NCBI RefSeq assembly: GCF_945859705.1
Contig: NC_079134.1
Location: forward strand, 154,973,718-155,037,717
Direction: 5' to 3'
Source: Episyrphus balteatus
Taxonomy: Eukaryota > Arthropoda > Insecta > Diptera > Syrphidae
DNA length: 64,000 bases
Below the pieces are notes generated by a model, which worked only from the letters and a program-made list of their open reading frames with translations, searched no databases and was not told the DNA's origin. Position numbers and translations under genes: made by a program. Shown here piece by piece: positions 1-12,651 of the stretch. Each line of letters opens with the position of its first letter. The first letter of the stretch is position 1.

Positions 1-1577
1 TGTGAAAAAATCGTTAGTTTAAAACCTTGGTTTTTGTTTGCCTAAGGTTAGCCCAGGATAGAACAACTTTTTTTTTCGCTATCCTACGCTGAGTTTAAAA
101 TTTATAAGAAAATTAGTTTTTATTCACCACAAAAAAAAAGTACGTATACACCACAGTGACCTTTTTTAAAATTTATAATTAAGAACCTTTAAATCAACTG
201 GTGTTTGCATTGCCCCTCAAATGTTATTGATTTTACTTAGAATACTTACTCTATTGAATATAGTCCATAAAACATTCCTGTTAAGCAGCTTAAGTTGACA
301 TTTCACCTTAAAAACCACAACATACAAATATTTTTTCAAGTGTAAAAATCATTGATTTATTTTGGTTTGCCATATAAGCACCTAGAAAAGCTACATGCTT
401 AGTAAAATATATCCAAACATTTTTCAAAAGTAACAATTAATATAAAATGGTGTGAAGTGATTTCTTTTTCAGTACAAGAAAATAACTTTTTAGACCTTTC
501 TGAACTGACCTTGGTAATTCAAACAAATTAGATCACAAATTTTCTGTTAGCCAACCCTTAGTTCAAAAATTATGACAAAAAAAACTTTTTTCAAATTACC
601 AGCCTCTTAAAAATCAGTATTTTTTGCCAGTGTAAAAATTGCACTTTTTCCTAATTAATTAGACTATTTTGGGTCAAAAATTTCAAGGTTGCAGTTTTGG
701 CTTCACGAAGCTTTACCTTGACTAATTGAAATAAAATGTAAAACAGATAAATTTTACTTTTATGTATGTATTTTGAAATAAGTTTTTGTGTTAAAATTTC
801 TTAAAAAGAAAAAAACGATAACTTAGGCGCCGAGATTTGAAAACGGTTTTTTTGTAGAGGTATTCAATACAATCATTTTTTGCTATGGAAGGAAGGGTCT
901 ATGCGCCCCATTTTAGGAGGGAGGGGCAATATTCTAAAAAAACTACTTAAAAAAATTATTAAAAAACAACGGCAACACTTAAAGTTATCAATGATACCTT
1001 TTTCAAAAGCTTGAATTGTACACTTAATTTGAGTTTTTAAATCATTTCATTTGGTAAATTACATGCATTTAGGTTCATTCTGTAAAACAGATAAAACGCG
1101 TATAGGAGCTTATCTCCTAACCTAAGGCATTTAAGTAAAGAACGAGCTCATCAATACCTTTGTGCAACTGCATTCAACAAGCTAAAAAAAAAGGATATTA
1201 TTCAATTAAATTAACAATGAATAGGTATGAATGAATTAAAAATTTGGTAGAATGATTGAAATTATATAAAGTTTAAATTTAAAACTAAAAGCAGTACCTA
1301 AATACACTTATTTTCAATAAAAAAGTTAAAATTATGGAAATGAAATGCCCTTCAATGCCGTCCAATGTCCCTCGAATTATAAGTCCTTTGTTTTTTTGCA
1401 AATTGAAACTTACATCACAGGCAGAAGAAGCCATTCTATTCGTTTTTTTAATGAACCCTATAAATCAATATAAGGGTCAGTAAATGTTGTCAGTTTAGTA
1501 TTGGTACTTTTTTCACAAAAATTTTACATACCTAGAACAAACAACCTACCTTGCATTCTGCAGTTCTGTACCTTTAG
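1..1577. other. AT-rich DNA, no gene seen
   Basis: I see no open frame with coding character, no RNA gene and no complete repeat. Apart from one copy of the dispersed 23-bp motif at 140-161 the stretch is poly-A/T-rich unique-looking sequence. The fragment AACGGCAACAC near 968 also occurs in the 48-kb element, so old repeat debris is possible. Confidence 0.5.
140..161 (+). repeat. Dispersed 23-bp motif, copy 1 (degenerate)
   Basis: Reads GTACGTATACACCACAGTGACC. It matches the family core (16 bases GTTACGCATACGCCAC, one variable base, GTGAAC) with several differences, mostly C/T or G/A changes. It lies in A/T-rich DNA outside any element I can delimit. Confidence 0.55.
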
Positions 1578-1761
1578 TTATGGTTGCCATTAAAAAAATT
1601 TTAAACAAATTTTAATTTTCTTTAAATCTTATTGAAAAGTTTAATAAAATTTTGGAATTTAATAGATTCTAATAGAAATAGCTTACAAACTACAATTTTG
1701 TGTATCATTCCAAAGAATTTTATTAAATTTTATTCAATAAAACCACAATTATTAACAACTT

Positions 1762-1862
1762 TAGTCGCTATTAGCGACCTTTTTGAAGCCTTAGCGACCA
1801 AGCGACGACTTCTTATTTAAAGCGACTTTTTCACTAATTTCATAATAGCGACTTTTTTTTTT
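1762..1862 (+). repeat. AGCGAC(C/T)TTTTT cluster, left
   Basis: About five copies of AGCGAC followed by a C/T-rich or T run, irregularly spaced. A second cluster in the same orientation lies at 3701-3812. Both are inside the possible outer TIR element. Confidence 0.6.
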
Positions 1863-2709
1863 CTTTCTAAAAATTGTATTTCTTTTTTAATTTTGAACAT
1901 TTAGAGCTTCAAATTTGTGTTTCTTTTTTCGTTCTGAGTTTTTTATTTTTATTCAACCCTTTTGGACCCAGCGTTACTCTCATGTAACATATTTTTAAAA
2001 ATTCGTAAAAAATATTCCATTAAATATTTTTTTTAGGTTTCGATGGCTTAATTGAAAGATAATAATGCCTATTTATTTATTTAATATGTTAAATGGTTAC
2101 ATTAGAAATAAACTTAAATACTAACAATGGAATTATTAAACTACTGGATTATTACAAAAATTTAGTCAAATATCATACCTTTAATTTTTGTTAATCGAAA
2201 AAGGGACTGATATTCACATTTTTTTCTTTTTTTTGCAAACATTTTTTTATATATGGTCATAGTTTTGAAAAAAGATATAGAAAATGTTAATGCAATGAAA
2301 AAAAAATGTTAATTTTCAATGAAAAAATTTAGTGAGCACAGCATTTTGAAGGCAATTTAATCTTCTTTTTTTCTTTGGAGCAATGTTTATGTCTATCTCA
2401 ACCCAAAAAAAATGTATAACTAAAAAAACAAAAAAACTCAAAAATTCGATTTTTTTGATATTTTTTTTATGATTGTTTCGACTACTGTGGTATGGAATTT
2501 TTTTCAATTTTCAATTTTTTCAATTTTTAAAAAACATTATTCCAATAGGAAATTTAATTCTCTATAAAAAATTTTATATGCAATATATCAAAATTTTGCT
2601 TGGTTTACGAGGTATATTGAAAAAACCAAAAAGGGGGCTTTTGCACCCCTATCTTCAGTTTCCACCCTCTCATTTAATAGCACTCCGCAATTTTATCTTC
2701 TTTTATAAC

Positions 2710-3500
2710 TACGGTGACCATCCATCCCGGTTTACCCGGGACTGTCCCGTATTTCTACAGCTTGTCCCGGGTTTTTATTTAAGAAACCCGGGACGTATAA
2801 GTGTCCCGTATTTTGTAATTTGTCCCGTGATTGTCCCGTATTTGCACATGCTCTGATTTTTGTATTCAATATTTTAAAAACTTTGTACGGAAAACAAGAA
2901 CAAGAAAACAGTGGTTGGAAATTAACATTTATCTAATTTTTCGGATAAAGCATTAAGCCTAGTACGCTGCTGAAGCAAAACGAAAATTTTTCTAAGTCTC
3001 CTAAGTCAAAAAACTTTTGCTGCAAGAAAAATTGCTAGGACAAATAAATGGATAAGAATTTCGTTGCCTAAGCTCCTCCGTATTGTGAAACGAAAAGCAA
3101 AATTTTGTTAATGATTTCGTTGTGTTGGTTTTGTATGAAAATTTTCGTTTCGCCTCTAGACTAGGCTATAGTTTTTTTTAAATGTTCGTCAATTATTTAG
3201 TTCTAGTTTCTGTTTGTCTGGTTGCTACACCAGCTCTCCCGATTTTGATTAAATATTGATTTTTTAGAAGTTATTAACAGACATTATTATAAAACCATTT
3301 TCTTGATTTCTGATTTCGTAAACGACTTAAATGATTTCAACGAAAACGCTCCCAAAAAATCATTCTTGATATCAAAATAAGGAGAAAAATTATTTATTTA
3401 AAAAATATTGAATTTTTTTTGGAAAAATCAATATTTTCAAAACGATCCAATGAATTTTGTATGTGTCCCGGGTTTGGCTTCCAGAAATATGGTCACCGTA
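2710..3500. mobile_element. Non-autonomous hAT element with 8-bp TSD
   Basis: The ends are TACGGTGACCAT and ATGGTCACCGTA (12-bp perfect terminal inverted repeat), flanked directly by TTTATAAC on both sides (2702-2709 and 3501-3508). An 8-bp duplication is the hAT hallmark. Subterminal text is rich in TGTCCCG and CCCGGG words in the style of widespread insect hAT MITEs. At 791 bp with no transposase frame it is non-autonomous. Confidence 0.85.
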
Positions 3501-3700
3501 TTTATAACCCATTCAACGATTCCTGCAATAAAAACCCGTGAACGTCTTAGTTCCTTTCTAAACTACATAATCAATAGCCTATTAAGATCCTAAAATGAAG
3601 ACTGTTTTTTTTTTAGTTTCTAATTTCGTTATTGTTAATGAAAACTTTGTTTCAAGACAACTTATGTTTATTTTTCTATGTAAAAACATATGAAAACGAT

Positions 3701-3812
3701 TTAGCGACTTTTTTTTTTTAAATAGCGACTTTTTCGACAAAAAAGCGACTTTTTTTCAATTTTTCAGGTTAGCGACCTTTTTTTTCTAAAAGCGACTTTT
3801 TTAGCGACCTTT
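3701..3812 (+). repeat. AGCGAC(C/T)TTTTT cluster, right
   Basis: Six copies of AGCGAC(C/T) followed by T runs, in the same orientation as the cluster at 1762-1862. Because both clusters read the same way they are direct, not inverted, repeats within the possible outer element. Confidence 0.6.
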
Positions 3813-4192
3813 CAAAAATTTTCGACGGTAACGCTGTTAACAACCTTTTAAATAACGTATTACACATTTTTAAGGTAAATACTTCTACTACTTACCAAAT
3901 AGAATCAACTTTTTCCTTGTAGAATTTCTACATCATCAAATTTCCAAACCATTTCCGAAAATTTTCAAAAAAATCCTAAATTTAATAAAAAAATTTCCAA
4001 AGTGGCAACCATGCTTTTATATAACATCCATATTTTCAAACAAAGATGCACTAGGTTGCATTTTACTTTTAAAGTGACAAGAAAAGTGTGTCAAGGCGCA
4101 GTAGTTACAGCCAGCAAAAACTCACAGAACGGCATAGGCATCATAGTTAGTATAACAATACCGAGAAATAAACAAAAGGCCCATACACATTA

Positions 4193-4225
4193 CGATGATG
4201 ATGATGATGATGACGACGACGATGG
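4193..4225 (+). repeat. GAT/GAC trinucleotide microsatellite
   Basis: An imperfect (GAT)n run passing into (GAC)n and back. One frame would read poly-aspartate, but there is no flanking coding character. The rest of 4013-4411 is spacer without a gene. Confidence 0.85.
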
Positions 4226-4411
4226 TGATAACTTTTTTTTGTTAATTTGTCGTTGGTCGACATTGCCGTCAGTGATGTCGTAAACGCTCTCTCACTAAAT
4301 GAAGTGAAGCCCTTTTGTTTTATAGGAAATTATTTGAATGAAAGCAAACTTGTAGTTTGACTTGTGGGAGAGTGTATGAAAATATGAAATATTATTTTCC
4401 TTTATAGACCG

Positions 4412-6997
4412 AGAGCCGGCAGCATATTTTGGCAGTTTTGATATAACCGAAATTCGAGTGTGCACATATCTAGATATGCACCACAGTATATCAACGGAAC
4501 AAGTCTGGCAGTGATCTTTTTCAGCTTTCCCTTGCCAGACGCATCCAAAGTGCAGCAAAAAATCAATTTTTGGCGTTTTGGTATAACCGAATAAATGATA
4601 CACCAAAAAATCATAAAAAATCCCCTGATTTCGAATCTGTGGGTACCGCAAATTTCTTTTTCAGCTTTCCCCCCGCCAGACCGCTTTAAAGCATTTTTAA
4701 GTGCATTTTTCTAATAAAAAAACCTTATTACTTATTTTCTGTTAGGTATAACCGTATGATGGTAACAAATTAATATTCTATGTCTATTCCAGTACTAGAA
4801 AATATAATTTTTAGCCAGCTATTTTTCAGCCTTCCCTCTGCCAGACGCATCCAAAATGCAGTCAAAAATCAACTTTTGGCGTTTTCCTAGGTATTAACCG
4901 AATAAATGATACACGAAAAAATCATAAAAAATCCCCTGATTTCAAAAATATGGGTACCAGAAGTTTTGTTTCAGCTTTCGGCCCGCCAGACCGCTTTGAA
5001 GCATTTTGAAATGCATTTTTCTAATAAAAAACCTAATAGCTTATTTTCTGTTGGGTATAACCGTATGATGGTAACAAATTAAAATTTTATGTCTATTCCT
5101 GGTTTAGAAAATATGAGTTTAAGCCAGATATTTTTCAGCCTTCCCTCTGCCAGACTCCCTTAAAGGTTTCCCAAACAGGTTTTTCCATAGAAAAAACACC
5201 TAGTTTCTGTTTTTTTCTTATAAAATTGAAATAATATTTTTTGTTTAGAGTAACCATATGATGGCCAAATATTAACATTCTCTGCCTTTTCCTGATTTAG
5301 AAAATGTAAGCTTAAGCCAGTTTTGTTTGAGCCTACCCTCTGCCAGACGCCCTAAAAGGTATCTCAATAGTACGGGAAAGTTAGATTTTGCTATATGGGA
5401 TATGGGGGTCTGGGAAAAAATCCGAAATGCATTTTGTCGTCAGGGATTAAAAGAGCATAAACCCAGGGATCGAAAGAGTCTAAAACCACATTTTGTACAA
5501 CCGCACCAAGAATCATTTTGTTTGTCCCTATACAAAAAATTGCAATTTTTTGAAGTTTTTTGCCTACAGATCGAAAACGGTGTGTCAAATCGAAAAACCA
5601 ATATTGTAACAAATGAAGGTAATTAAAAGATCTACAACTTTTACAACGAACAAATTTTTTTAAAAACGCTCAAGTAAAAGAGATATGACAAAAATAAGAA
5701 AATCACTTTTTGACGTGTTTAAAAAAAAAAACACCCTAACTTTTAAACCAAAGGGATAATCGAAAAATGTTATTTAACATATATTGTAGAAAATTAAATT
5801 ATTTCAAGTTTGTCATACCTACATTGTTTTTTCTGTAGGTTCAAAAATACGCGAGTTATGTGAAAAACTAAAATTTGTATTAAAAAAAAAAAATGGCGGC
5901 CAAATGACTCTTGGTGCGATTGAACAAAATTTGGTTTACGACTCGTGTCTTTATGCCTTTCGAGCCCTGAAGTCAAAATGCATTTCGGATTTTTTCCCAG
6001 ACCCCCATGCCCCATATAGCAAAATCTAACTTTCCCGTACTATTGAGATACCTTTTAGGGCGTCTGGCAGAGGGTAGGCTCAAACAAAACTGGCTTAAGC
6101 TTACATTTTCTAAATCAGGAAAAGGCAGAGAATGTTAATATTTGGCCATCATATGGTTACTCTAAACAAAAAATATTATTTCAATTTTATAAGAAAAAAA
6201 CAGAAACTAGGTGTTTTTTCTATGGAAAAACCTGTTTGGGAAACCTTTAAGGGAGTCTGGCAGAGGGAAGGCTGAAAAATATCTGGCTTAAACTCATATT
6301 TTCTAAACCAGGAATAGACATAAAATTTTAATTTGTTACCATCATACGGTTATACCCAACAGAAAATAAGCTATTAGGTTTTTTATTAGAAAAATGCATT
6401 TCAAAATGCTTCAAAGCGGTCTGGCGGGCCGAAAGCTGAAACAAAACTTCTGGTACCCATATTTTTGAAATCAGGGGATTTTTTATGATTTTTTCGTGTA
6501 TCATTTATTCGGTTAATACCTAGGAAAACGCCAAAAGTTGATTTTTGACTGCATTTTGGATGCGTCTGGCAGAGGGAAGGCTGAAAAATAGCTGGCTAAA
6601 AATTATATTTTCTAGTACTGGAATAGACATAGAATATTAATTTGTTACCATCATACGGTTATACCTAACAGAAAATAAGTAATAAGGTTTTTTATTAGAA
6701 AAATGCACTTAAAAATGCTTTAAAGCGGTCTGGCGGGGGGAAAGCTGAAAAAGAAATTTGCGGTACCCACAGATTCGAAATCAGGGGATTTTTTATGATT
6801 TTTTGGTGTATCATTTATTCGGTTATACCAAAACGCCAAAAATTGATTTTTTGCTGCACTTTGGATGCGTCTGGCAAGGGAAAGCTGAAAAAGATCACTG
6901 CCAGACTTGTTCCGTTGATATACTGTGGTGCATATCTAGATATGTGCACACTCGAATTTCGGTTATATCAAAACTGCCAAAATATGCTGCCGGCTCT
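4412..6997. mobile_element. Long foldback element with tandem subrepeats in its arms
   Basis: A large palindrome: left arm about 4412-5515, spacer about 385 bp, right arm about 5901-6997. The outer ends are AGAGCCGGCAGC and its complement; TAGAC occurs at 4405-4409 and 6998-7002, a possible 5-bp duplication with two extra bases on the left. Each arm contains repeated modules around TTTTCAGC(C/T)TTCCC...GCCAGAC (left-arm GCCAGAC near 4535, 4676, 4841, 4986, 5150, 5343, spaced alternately about 145 and 165 bp). Long arms with internal repeats resemble FB/Galileo-type foldbacks. Short frames in the two arms are mirror copies, not genes. Confidence 0.85.
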
Positions 6998-7002
6998 TAG
7001 AC

Positions 7003-8030
7003 TATTAGCACAATAAAATAGCAAACAACAAAATATTTTTAAACAAAAACGAAAACTTTTACAAAAAAAAAAAAAAAAAACAAATACTGGTCATGTTGTA
7101 TTGTAATTGTAATAGGACGTAAGATAGAACGTAGGTAGATTTGTTTTAAAAACTAATTCATTTATTAATTAAGAAGTTTTATTTAAATGAAAATTTGTTG
7201 ATGTTTTCATTAAAGACACATAGGCACTTGAGAAAATCAAAAACACAACAAAAATATGCATAAGAACTACTAGATAATTTTATTTCTTGCAAAACTGAAA
7301 AAAATTGTCGTAGAAAATGCTCAGCTCTGTTTTATTTTAAGACTTTTCTTGCGATTCTTAAATTCCTAAAAATTATTTCCTTTGTCAAAAAAATTTGTCA
7401 TTTTATGCAAATAATTTCAAAACCTAAAAATTATCATAAGATATCTCAGTTGGTAAGAAATTGAAATACTATAAATTAATCTGTTTGTGTTTTTCTCTTG
7501 ATAAGAAATGTTACGCATACGCCACAGTAATCAGCTTTTCTTTACATTCGAAAATTGATGAAAAATTATCAAGGTAGCATTATTTCCGAAAAATGAATAA
7601 CTTTAAAAAACATATATTTCCCAATGGCCCAATTTATTCATTCTCTATATTAAATATAAAGTCTTATAAATTTTTTTTAAGTCATTTCACAGATTTCTAA
7701 TTTTTAATGACGACTTTAAATATAATAGAGAGTGAATAAAATGCGCCTAAAAAAAAACTTTTAAATCACTATTTGATTCAAGTCTTATTACGAAAAAAAA
7801 GTGGTGGCAAATTACAAAAGAAAAATTATATGGAATTTGTATATGTTTTTGTCAAAACTCTGCCGTTATTAATAGTGAAGCAAAATAAGTTACAGTGACT
7901 AACAAAATACAAAGAGTCCAAAATTTTGTTTCAAAAGTCATTCCTGTCATGTTCCAAATTTGTTGTTGTATTTTTTTCTTGTAGTCCCTCAAGTTATGAA
8001 ATTTTATTTAAACGAAAAACTTGTTGACTC
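7003..8030. other. AT-rich DNA, no gene seen
   Basis: No coding region or delimited repeat is visible apart from the dispersed motif at 7510-7531. A 19-base A run occurs at 7062-7080. Confidence 0.5.
7510..7531 (+). repeat. Dispersed 23-bp motif, copy 2
   Basis: GTTACGCATACGCCACAG followed by TAAT; the first 16 bases match the consensus exactly. On the complementary strand it is followed by ATTTCTTATC...GAGAAAAACACAAACA, the same downstream box seen beside copies 3, 5, 6 and 7. Confidence 0.75.
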
Positions 8031-8277
8031 TACACGAAGAAAAAAGAATAAATTAACTCAAGCGAATTTTGTATTAAATTAAGCGGATTTCTGCATTTTT
8101 TTTTTGTCAAGATGACTTCCATTTTAAATTAATTAAAGACAAATCATCTTAATTTTTTGTAATTTTTTGAATACACAAATTTAAAAGAAATCCACTTAAT
8201 TTAAAGGGAAAATCATCTTATTTTTATGTGGAATCATTTAAATTAACAAAAAAAAAAAAAAAAACTGGAAGCCACTG

Positions 8278-9702
8278 CAGGCCCGTAGCCAGAAGGGGCA
8301 TTAAGGGGCAATGCCCTACCTCAAATTTGAAATGCCCTACCTTAAAATAGCTCTACCTTGGAAAATGCCGTATATTAAAAATTGCCCTACCATCAGAAAG
8401 GGATTCCTCCAAAAATGTTCCACCTTCAAAAATACTCTTCTTATAAAAATGCCGTACAATAATTCCCGGCCTTAAAAATTCCCTAAGTCCTACCTTAAAA
8501 CATTCTCTAGTTATGAAAATATCCTACTTTCAAAAAAGCTCTGGCTTTTAAAATGCCCTAACTTCAAAAAGGCTGCCCTTATAAAAATGCCCTACCTTCA
8601 AAAAAGCTCTAGCTTTAAAAATACCCAACTTATAAAGATGCCGTAGCTTCAAAATTGATCCAGCTTTAAAAATTCCCTGCCTCAAAAATGCACTACCTTC
8701 AAAAATGCCCTATTTATGAAAACGTTCGACCTTCAAAAATGCTCTTCTTTTAAAAATATCCTACTCATAAAAGAGGCGTAATATTTCTCTTTTATGATAT
8801 TATAATTCGCTAAACAAGTGAAATATCTCAGACAATAAAAAAAATATCGGAAAGATTTAAACAGTTTTGACAGAAGACAACGTTTTTTATAGGAACCGGT
8901 ATATTAGAGCCCAATCTCAAAAACAGTAAAAAACGAGTTCAGCGGCCCCAGGAAATAAGGCCGCAATAAAAAAATGAAATAATGCCCCAAAAAATACACA
9001 CAAAACAACAGGAACGAATTTTCTCAAATTTTGGGGTGTTGTTTCTTTTTTGGAGCCTTATTTAATTTTGCTTTTAAGTCATAATTTAATTACGAAATAA
9101 GGCCCCAATGAAATAAGACCCCAACACTAATTTTGGAGAGTCTTATTTCATTTTTCATGATTAACATGAAAATGCTAAACTAAATTGTAAAAATAAAATA
9201 AGGTCATGAAAAAGAAAAATTTGAGATTTATTTCATTTTTTCACAAAAGGTCAAAAGAAGTTATTGCCTAATTTCATTTATTTCTGAGGCGTTTTTTCAT
9301 TTCGTTATGGCCTTATTTCATTGGGGCATAGTTTCATTATAAAAAAATACCCCAATTTGGGGCCTTATATCATTTTTTTCTTTTGGGGCCCTATTTCCCT
9401 GGGCCTAATTTTGCGGAGCCGAGTTTTATAGTATTAAATTTGCTGTAGGTACATATATTGTGCTCAATTGCGATTTTAAGAAGAAAACAAAGAAATAAAT
9501 AAGATATTAAAAGAACATGTTATTTTTTATGTTTATATTATATACCTATTAGGTATGTATAATTACATATTTTCAAATTCAATGAGGTACTTTTCATGAG
9601 AATGGGTTGAGAACTGACTGAGAAAAAAATTTAAACAATTACCAATGCCCTACCTGATAAGACCGTTGCCCTACCTTAATTTCAACTCTGGCTACGGGCC
9701 TG
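8278..9702. mobile_element. Non-autonomous hAT element (CAGGCCCGTAGCCAG ends)
   Basis: Perfect 15-bp TIRs, CAGGCCCGTAGCCAG and CTGGCTACGGGCCTG, flanked by the 8-bp duplication AGCCACTG (8270-8277 and 9703-9710). CAG-starting TIRs of this form are known from Tip100/Zaphod-like hATs. Inside are degenerate repeats of AATGCCCTACCTTCAAAAA (about 8300-8760) and of GGGGCCTTATTTCATT in both orientations (about 8930-9420). The 1425 bp hold no transposase. Confidence 0.88.
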
Positions 9703-9762
9703 AGCCACTGGGAATCGAATTTACAACTGATAAGTCACTAAACGAGTGCTTAACCATCAGCC
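9703..9762 (-). other. tRNA-like module inside a MITE
   Basis: On the minus strand the text reads GATGGTTAAGC (like the second half of an A box), then about 30 bases, then AATTCGATTCCC, a near-perfect B box, then CAGTGG. It looks tRNA-derived but is not a functional tRNA gene: the acceptor stem does not close, and the module is split by the hAT. Confidence 0.45.
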
Positions 9763-9948
9763 TATTTCAATGTTAAAATACAGTATGATTAATTTTAAGC
9801 TGAAGCCTGTCTATAATTTTTAATTTTTATATTTTGGCGTTTTTTTTTTTTAAGATGAAAATTCAAATTAAATTTAGCAGAATTTAAGAGGATTCCATTT
9901 ATTTTAGTCAGGGATCCAATTATTTTAAGGTGCCCTTTTCTTCACGTA

Positions 9949-12651
9949 TTGTAAAAATATTACATTGAATGAAGGTGTGCTTGAAGTAAATACTGATGTC
10001 CTTTTCAAAATCTTAAAATTTATATCTTTTGCGTGTTAAATTTTTGTATTTATCCTTGAGATAGCTGCCAAGCCTTTCTCTATTAACCTTTTCAGCGAAA
10101 ATTTCATTGAAAAATTACAACCAAGTTTTTTTTTTTTTTAATTTTGAATTATAAAGGAGTTCCAGGAAATGATCATTAAAAGTTGATTATTTGATTCTCT
10201 TCTATTATTACCCCCATCTCATTTTCAACTCAAAATCCAAGTGCAACATGCAAAAGTGTAATAAATTTTTGGTATCATTTCTTAGAATTCCATTGTACAA
10301 GGAAAAATATTGTAATTTATTGCCATAATCATTCTCTTTCTCTGGTTACCTTTTTACATTTATATGTAGTAAGTATTTGTATAGTTAATGCGTTTGCCAG
10401 AAAATTATAAATCTTCTAAATGTGAAAATTCTTTTGAAATTAATACACTTTAGTGTGTGGTGTAAAGTAATCAACATTAATAAATTTAATTGAGTTTGGT
10501 CAAATTTTCTAACGAAATAATTATAAAATCGCATGACTTAGGCGAACAAAAAAATTAATGATAAATATTTTCTTGGAAACTGCGAAATCTTTTACTAGCT
10601 CGAGGTCCTTTTGGAATCCTTTACTCAGAAAATACAACTAAAATTTTAACAAAAAAAAAAAAAAAAAAACAACAGATCTGACGAAAGTAGTGTCCTATTT
10701 ATAGAATTTTTTACCCTTTACATCTCTGCAATGTGACTTTTGCTCTTTCGCATCCCACGAATCAAGCAAAGGTTCTCAAAAAAAAGTCATCATCTAGTTT
10801 TTAGAACATACATAAATAGCAAATTTCATGCGAGATCCAATCACACTCGAGCAAGTCATGAATTTTCAACGAGGATAGTGTTGGTAACAACTTGCCAACC
10901 ACAATGTTGTATAGTTTACTTGAAAAAGTTGCATTTTAAATAGTGTACACCAACCAACTCGCATAAATCTGTCCACAGTCTAGTTAACCGCAAATGTAAT
11001 CAAAATGTAGAAAATTTTGGACTTCAGAGACGAAGAGAGGGAAAAAAAAACCTCAAGGACATAAAAAAAATTGTGTAACTACCACAAAATCGTATTATAC
11101 ACAGAGAAACGAGAGTTATCCTTTACTGAATGATGCCCTTGGGTGAGCAGACCAAACCAATTACCTGGATGCTCCTGTGTGGTTGGGACTTTTTTGCAAC
11201 AACAAAGTAAAAAAAAAATAAAGAAACTCTCTTCTATGATTACACTATTCTGGAAAAATAAGTTGCACAACTTATTTTATGACTACACCAAGCATGAGTA
11301 TCGTCTCTAAGGACTTGGAATGCAGCGAACAGGACTATTAAATGTGAGAAATAAATAAGAACTCTTAAAGTGCGAGATGTGCAATCGTCTTAAAGAAAAA
11401 ACCAACCAAGTCACAGATATTGTTTGGCAGGACGACGGACGCATTCTATCTACCACTTCACCGCAGGGAATCTTCAAACTCTCATATTATCAGATCCAAG
11501 TTGTATAGACGAAGTTATCTTGATTTCGTAGAACTCGTGTTTATTTTCTTTGTAATAGAGCAGAAATTCTAGGATAAAGTTTAATGATCAGCGAGCAAAT
11601 GAAATTCTCGATTGTATATGTCTGCTGCGATGTGGATGGTATAGTGTTTATACGTTAAAGGTCATGCGACTGCACTAGTCACGTTGTGGTTGTACAACAA
11701 CGCAACTAGCAATTTTGTAACAAAGGATAAGGTGATGGAATTTATTTTTTTCTTTTTGAAATACACAAAATACAATGAGGTTTTATTCACAAAAAAAAAA
11801 AAAAATGCAACAAAACAATGTAGTTGACGTGCAGATTATTAGTCAAGTTAAGTTCAAAAAAGATATATCAAAGGATATTGAACTCATCAATAATGTCAAT
11901 CGATGTTGGTTGGTAGAAGTTTTTTTTTTTTTTTTTTGAAAAACAAAGCAATTTTATTTTGCTTTTGGAAAAGTTTTCATCAAACTTTAGCAATATGATT
12001 GCAATGTCTACGAATAAAGAGGAAAATGTAAGAGCATTTTGAGATAATAGTCTGCGATATGAATATACAAATAAGATGTTACAAAATGTTTAAGAATTCG
12101 GAGTTCTTCAAATTCTTGTATAAATTTGTTTAAAGAAAAACGATGTTTAAGAAAATCAAAAATTTTGAGTTATACATTTATGAGTGTAGTTACCTTTTAC
12201 GTGAGGCCATGCGTCAAATCCGGGATATTATTATTAAAAATACCAAAAAAAAAAACATTTTTTCTTAGTATTTGATGATTTTAATTCTTGAAGACATATT
12301 TTTGACCAAAATGGTGTATCATGGCCTTAAAGGAATCAAAGATGTAAGAGTCCATTTCATCAAATAACTCCAGTAACAGTTCTTTAAAAAAATTTGTGTC
12401 GGCTTTAAGAAAAATAAATTAAATCTTTTGAGATCTAAGCCCCTTTGGGAAACTATATTACAATAAAATAATTCTACATAAATCATTTAGATTTCTTGTT
12501 TTCATTGCAATTAAATTTTAAAGGTTGTGATAAATCATTTTATAGTCCATAGAGCTTAACTCAAGAAAGTTGAAAAATTCCTTATTGTTTTTTAAATGTT
12601 GCATTTGACACTAGAGTCCGAAAACTAACAATGTTCATTGACCTATAATTA
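9949..12651. other. No gene seen
   Basis: About 2.7 kb of mostly unique-looking DNA. The part 10680-11700 is less A/T-skewed than its surroundings and could contain regulatory or non-coding transcribed DNA, but I find no splice-framed exon. Homopolymer runs occur near 10650, 11790 and 11920. Confidence 0.45.

Larger units (their letters stand above)
1580..4012. mobile_element. Possible TIR element, interrupted by a hAT insertion
   Basis: A 10-bp inverted repeat, ATGGTTGCCA at 1580-1589 and TGGCAACCAT at 4003-4012, brackets a region with clusters of AGCGACTTTTT near each end. The short hAT element at 2710-3500 lies inside it. No target duplication is clear and the inverted match does not extend far, so the outer boundaries are uncertain. 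No coding remnant is visible. Confidence 0.35.
8033..9946. mobile_element. TA-flanked MITE with tRNA-like module, split by a hAT
   Basis: The ends are TA-CACGAAGAAAA and TTTTCTTCACG-TA, flanked by TA as in Tc1/mariner-type MITEs. Without the hAT insertion and its second target copy it is about 480 bp, close to the related-looking element at 15540-15990. It contains an A-rich run and a tRNA-like segment (minus strand) directly at the hAT insertion point. No transposase is present. The TIRs are imperfect. Confidence 0.55.

Noticed and set aside
4295..7016. Mirrored frames starting MRYPQIRNQG and MIFWCIIYS.
   Set aside because: Both lie in the arms of the foldback at 4412-6997 and overlap each other in two frames; they are by-products of the palindrome.
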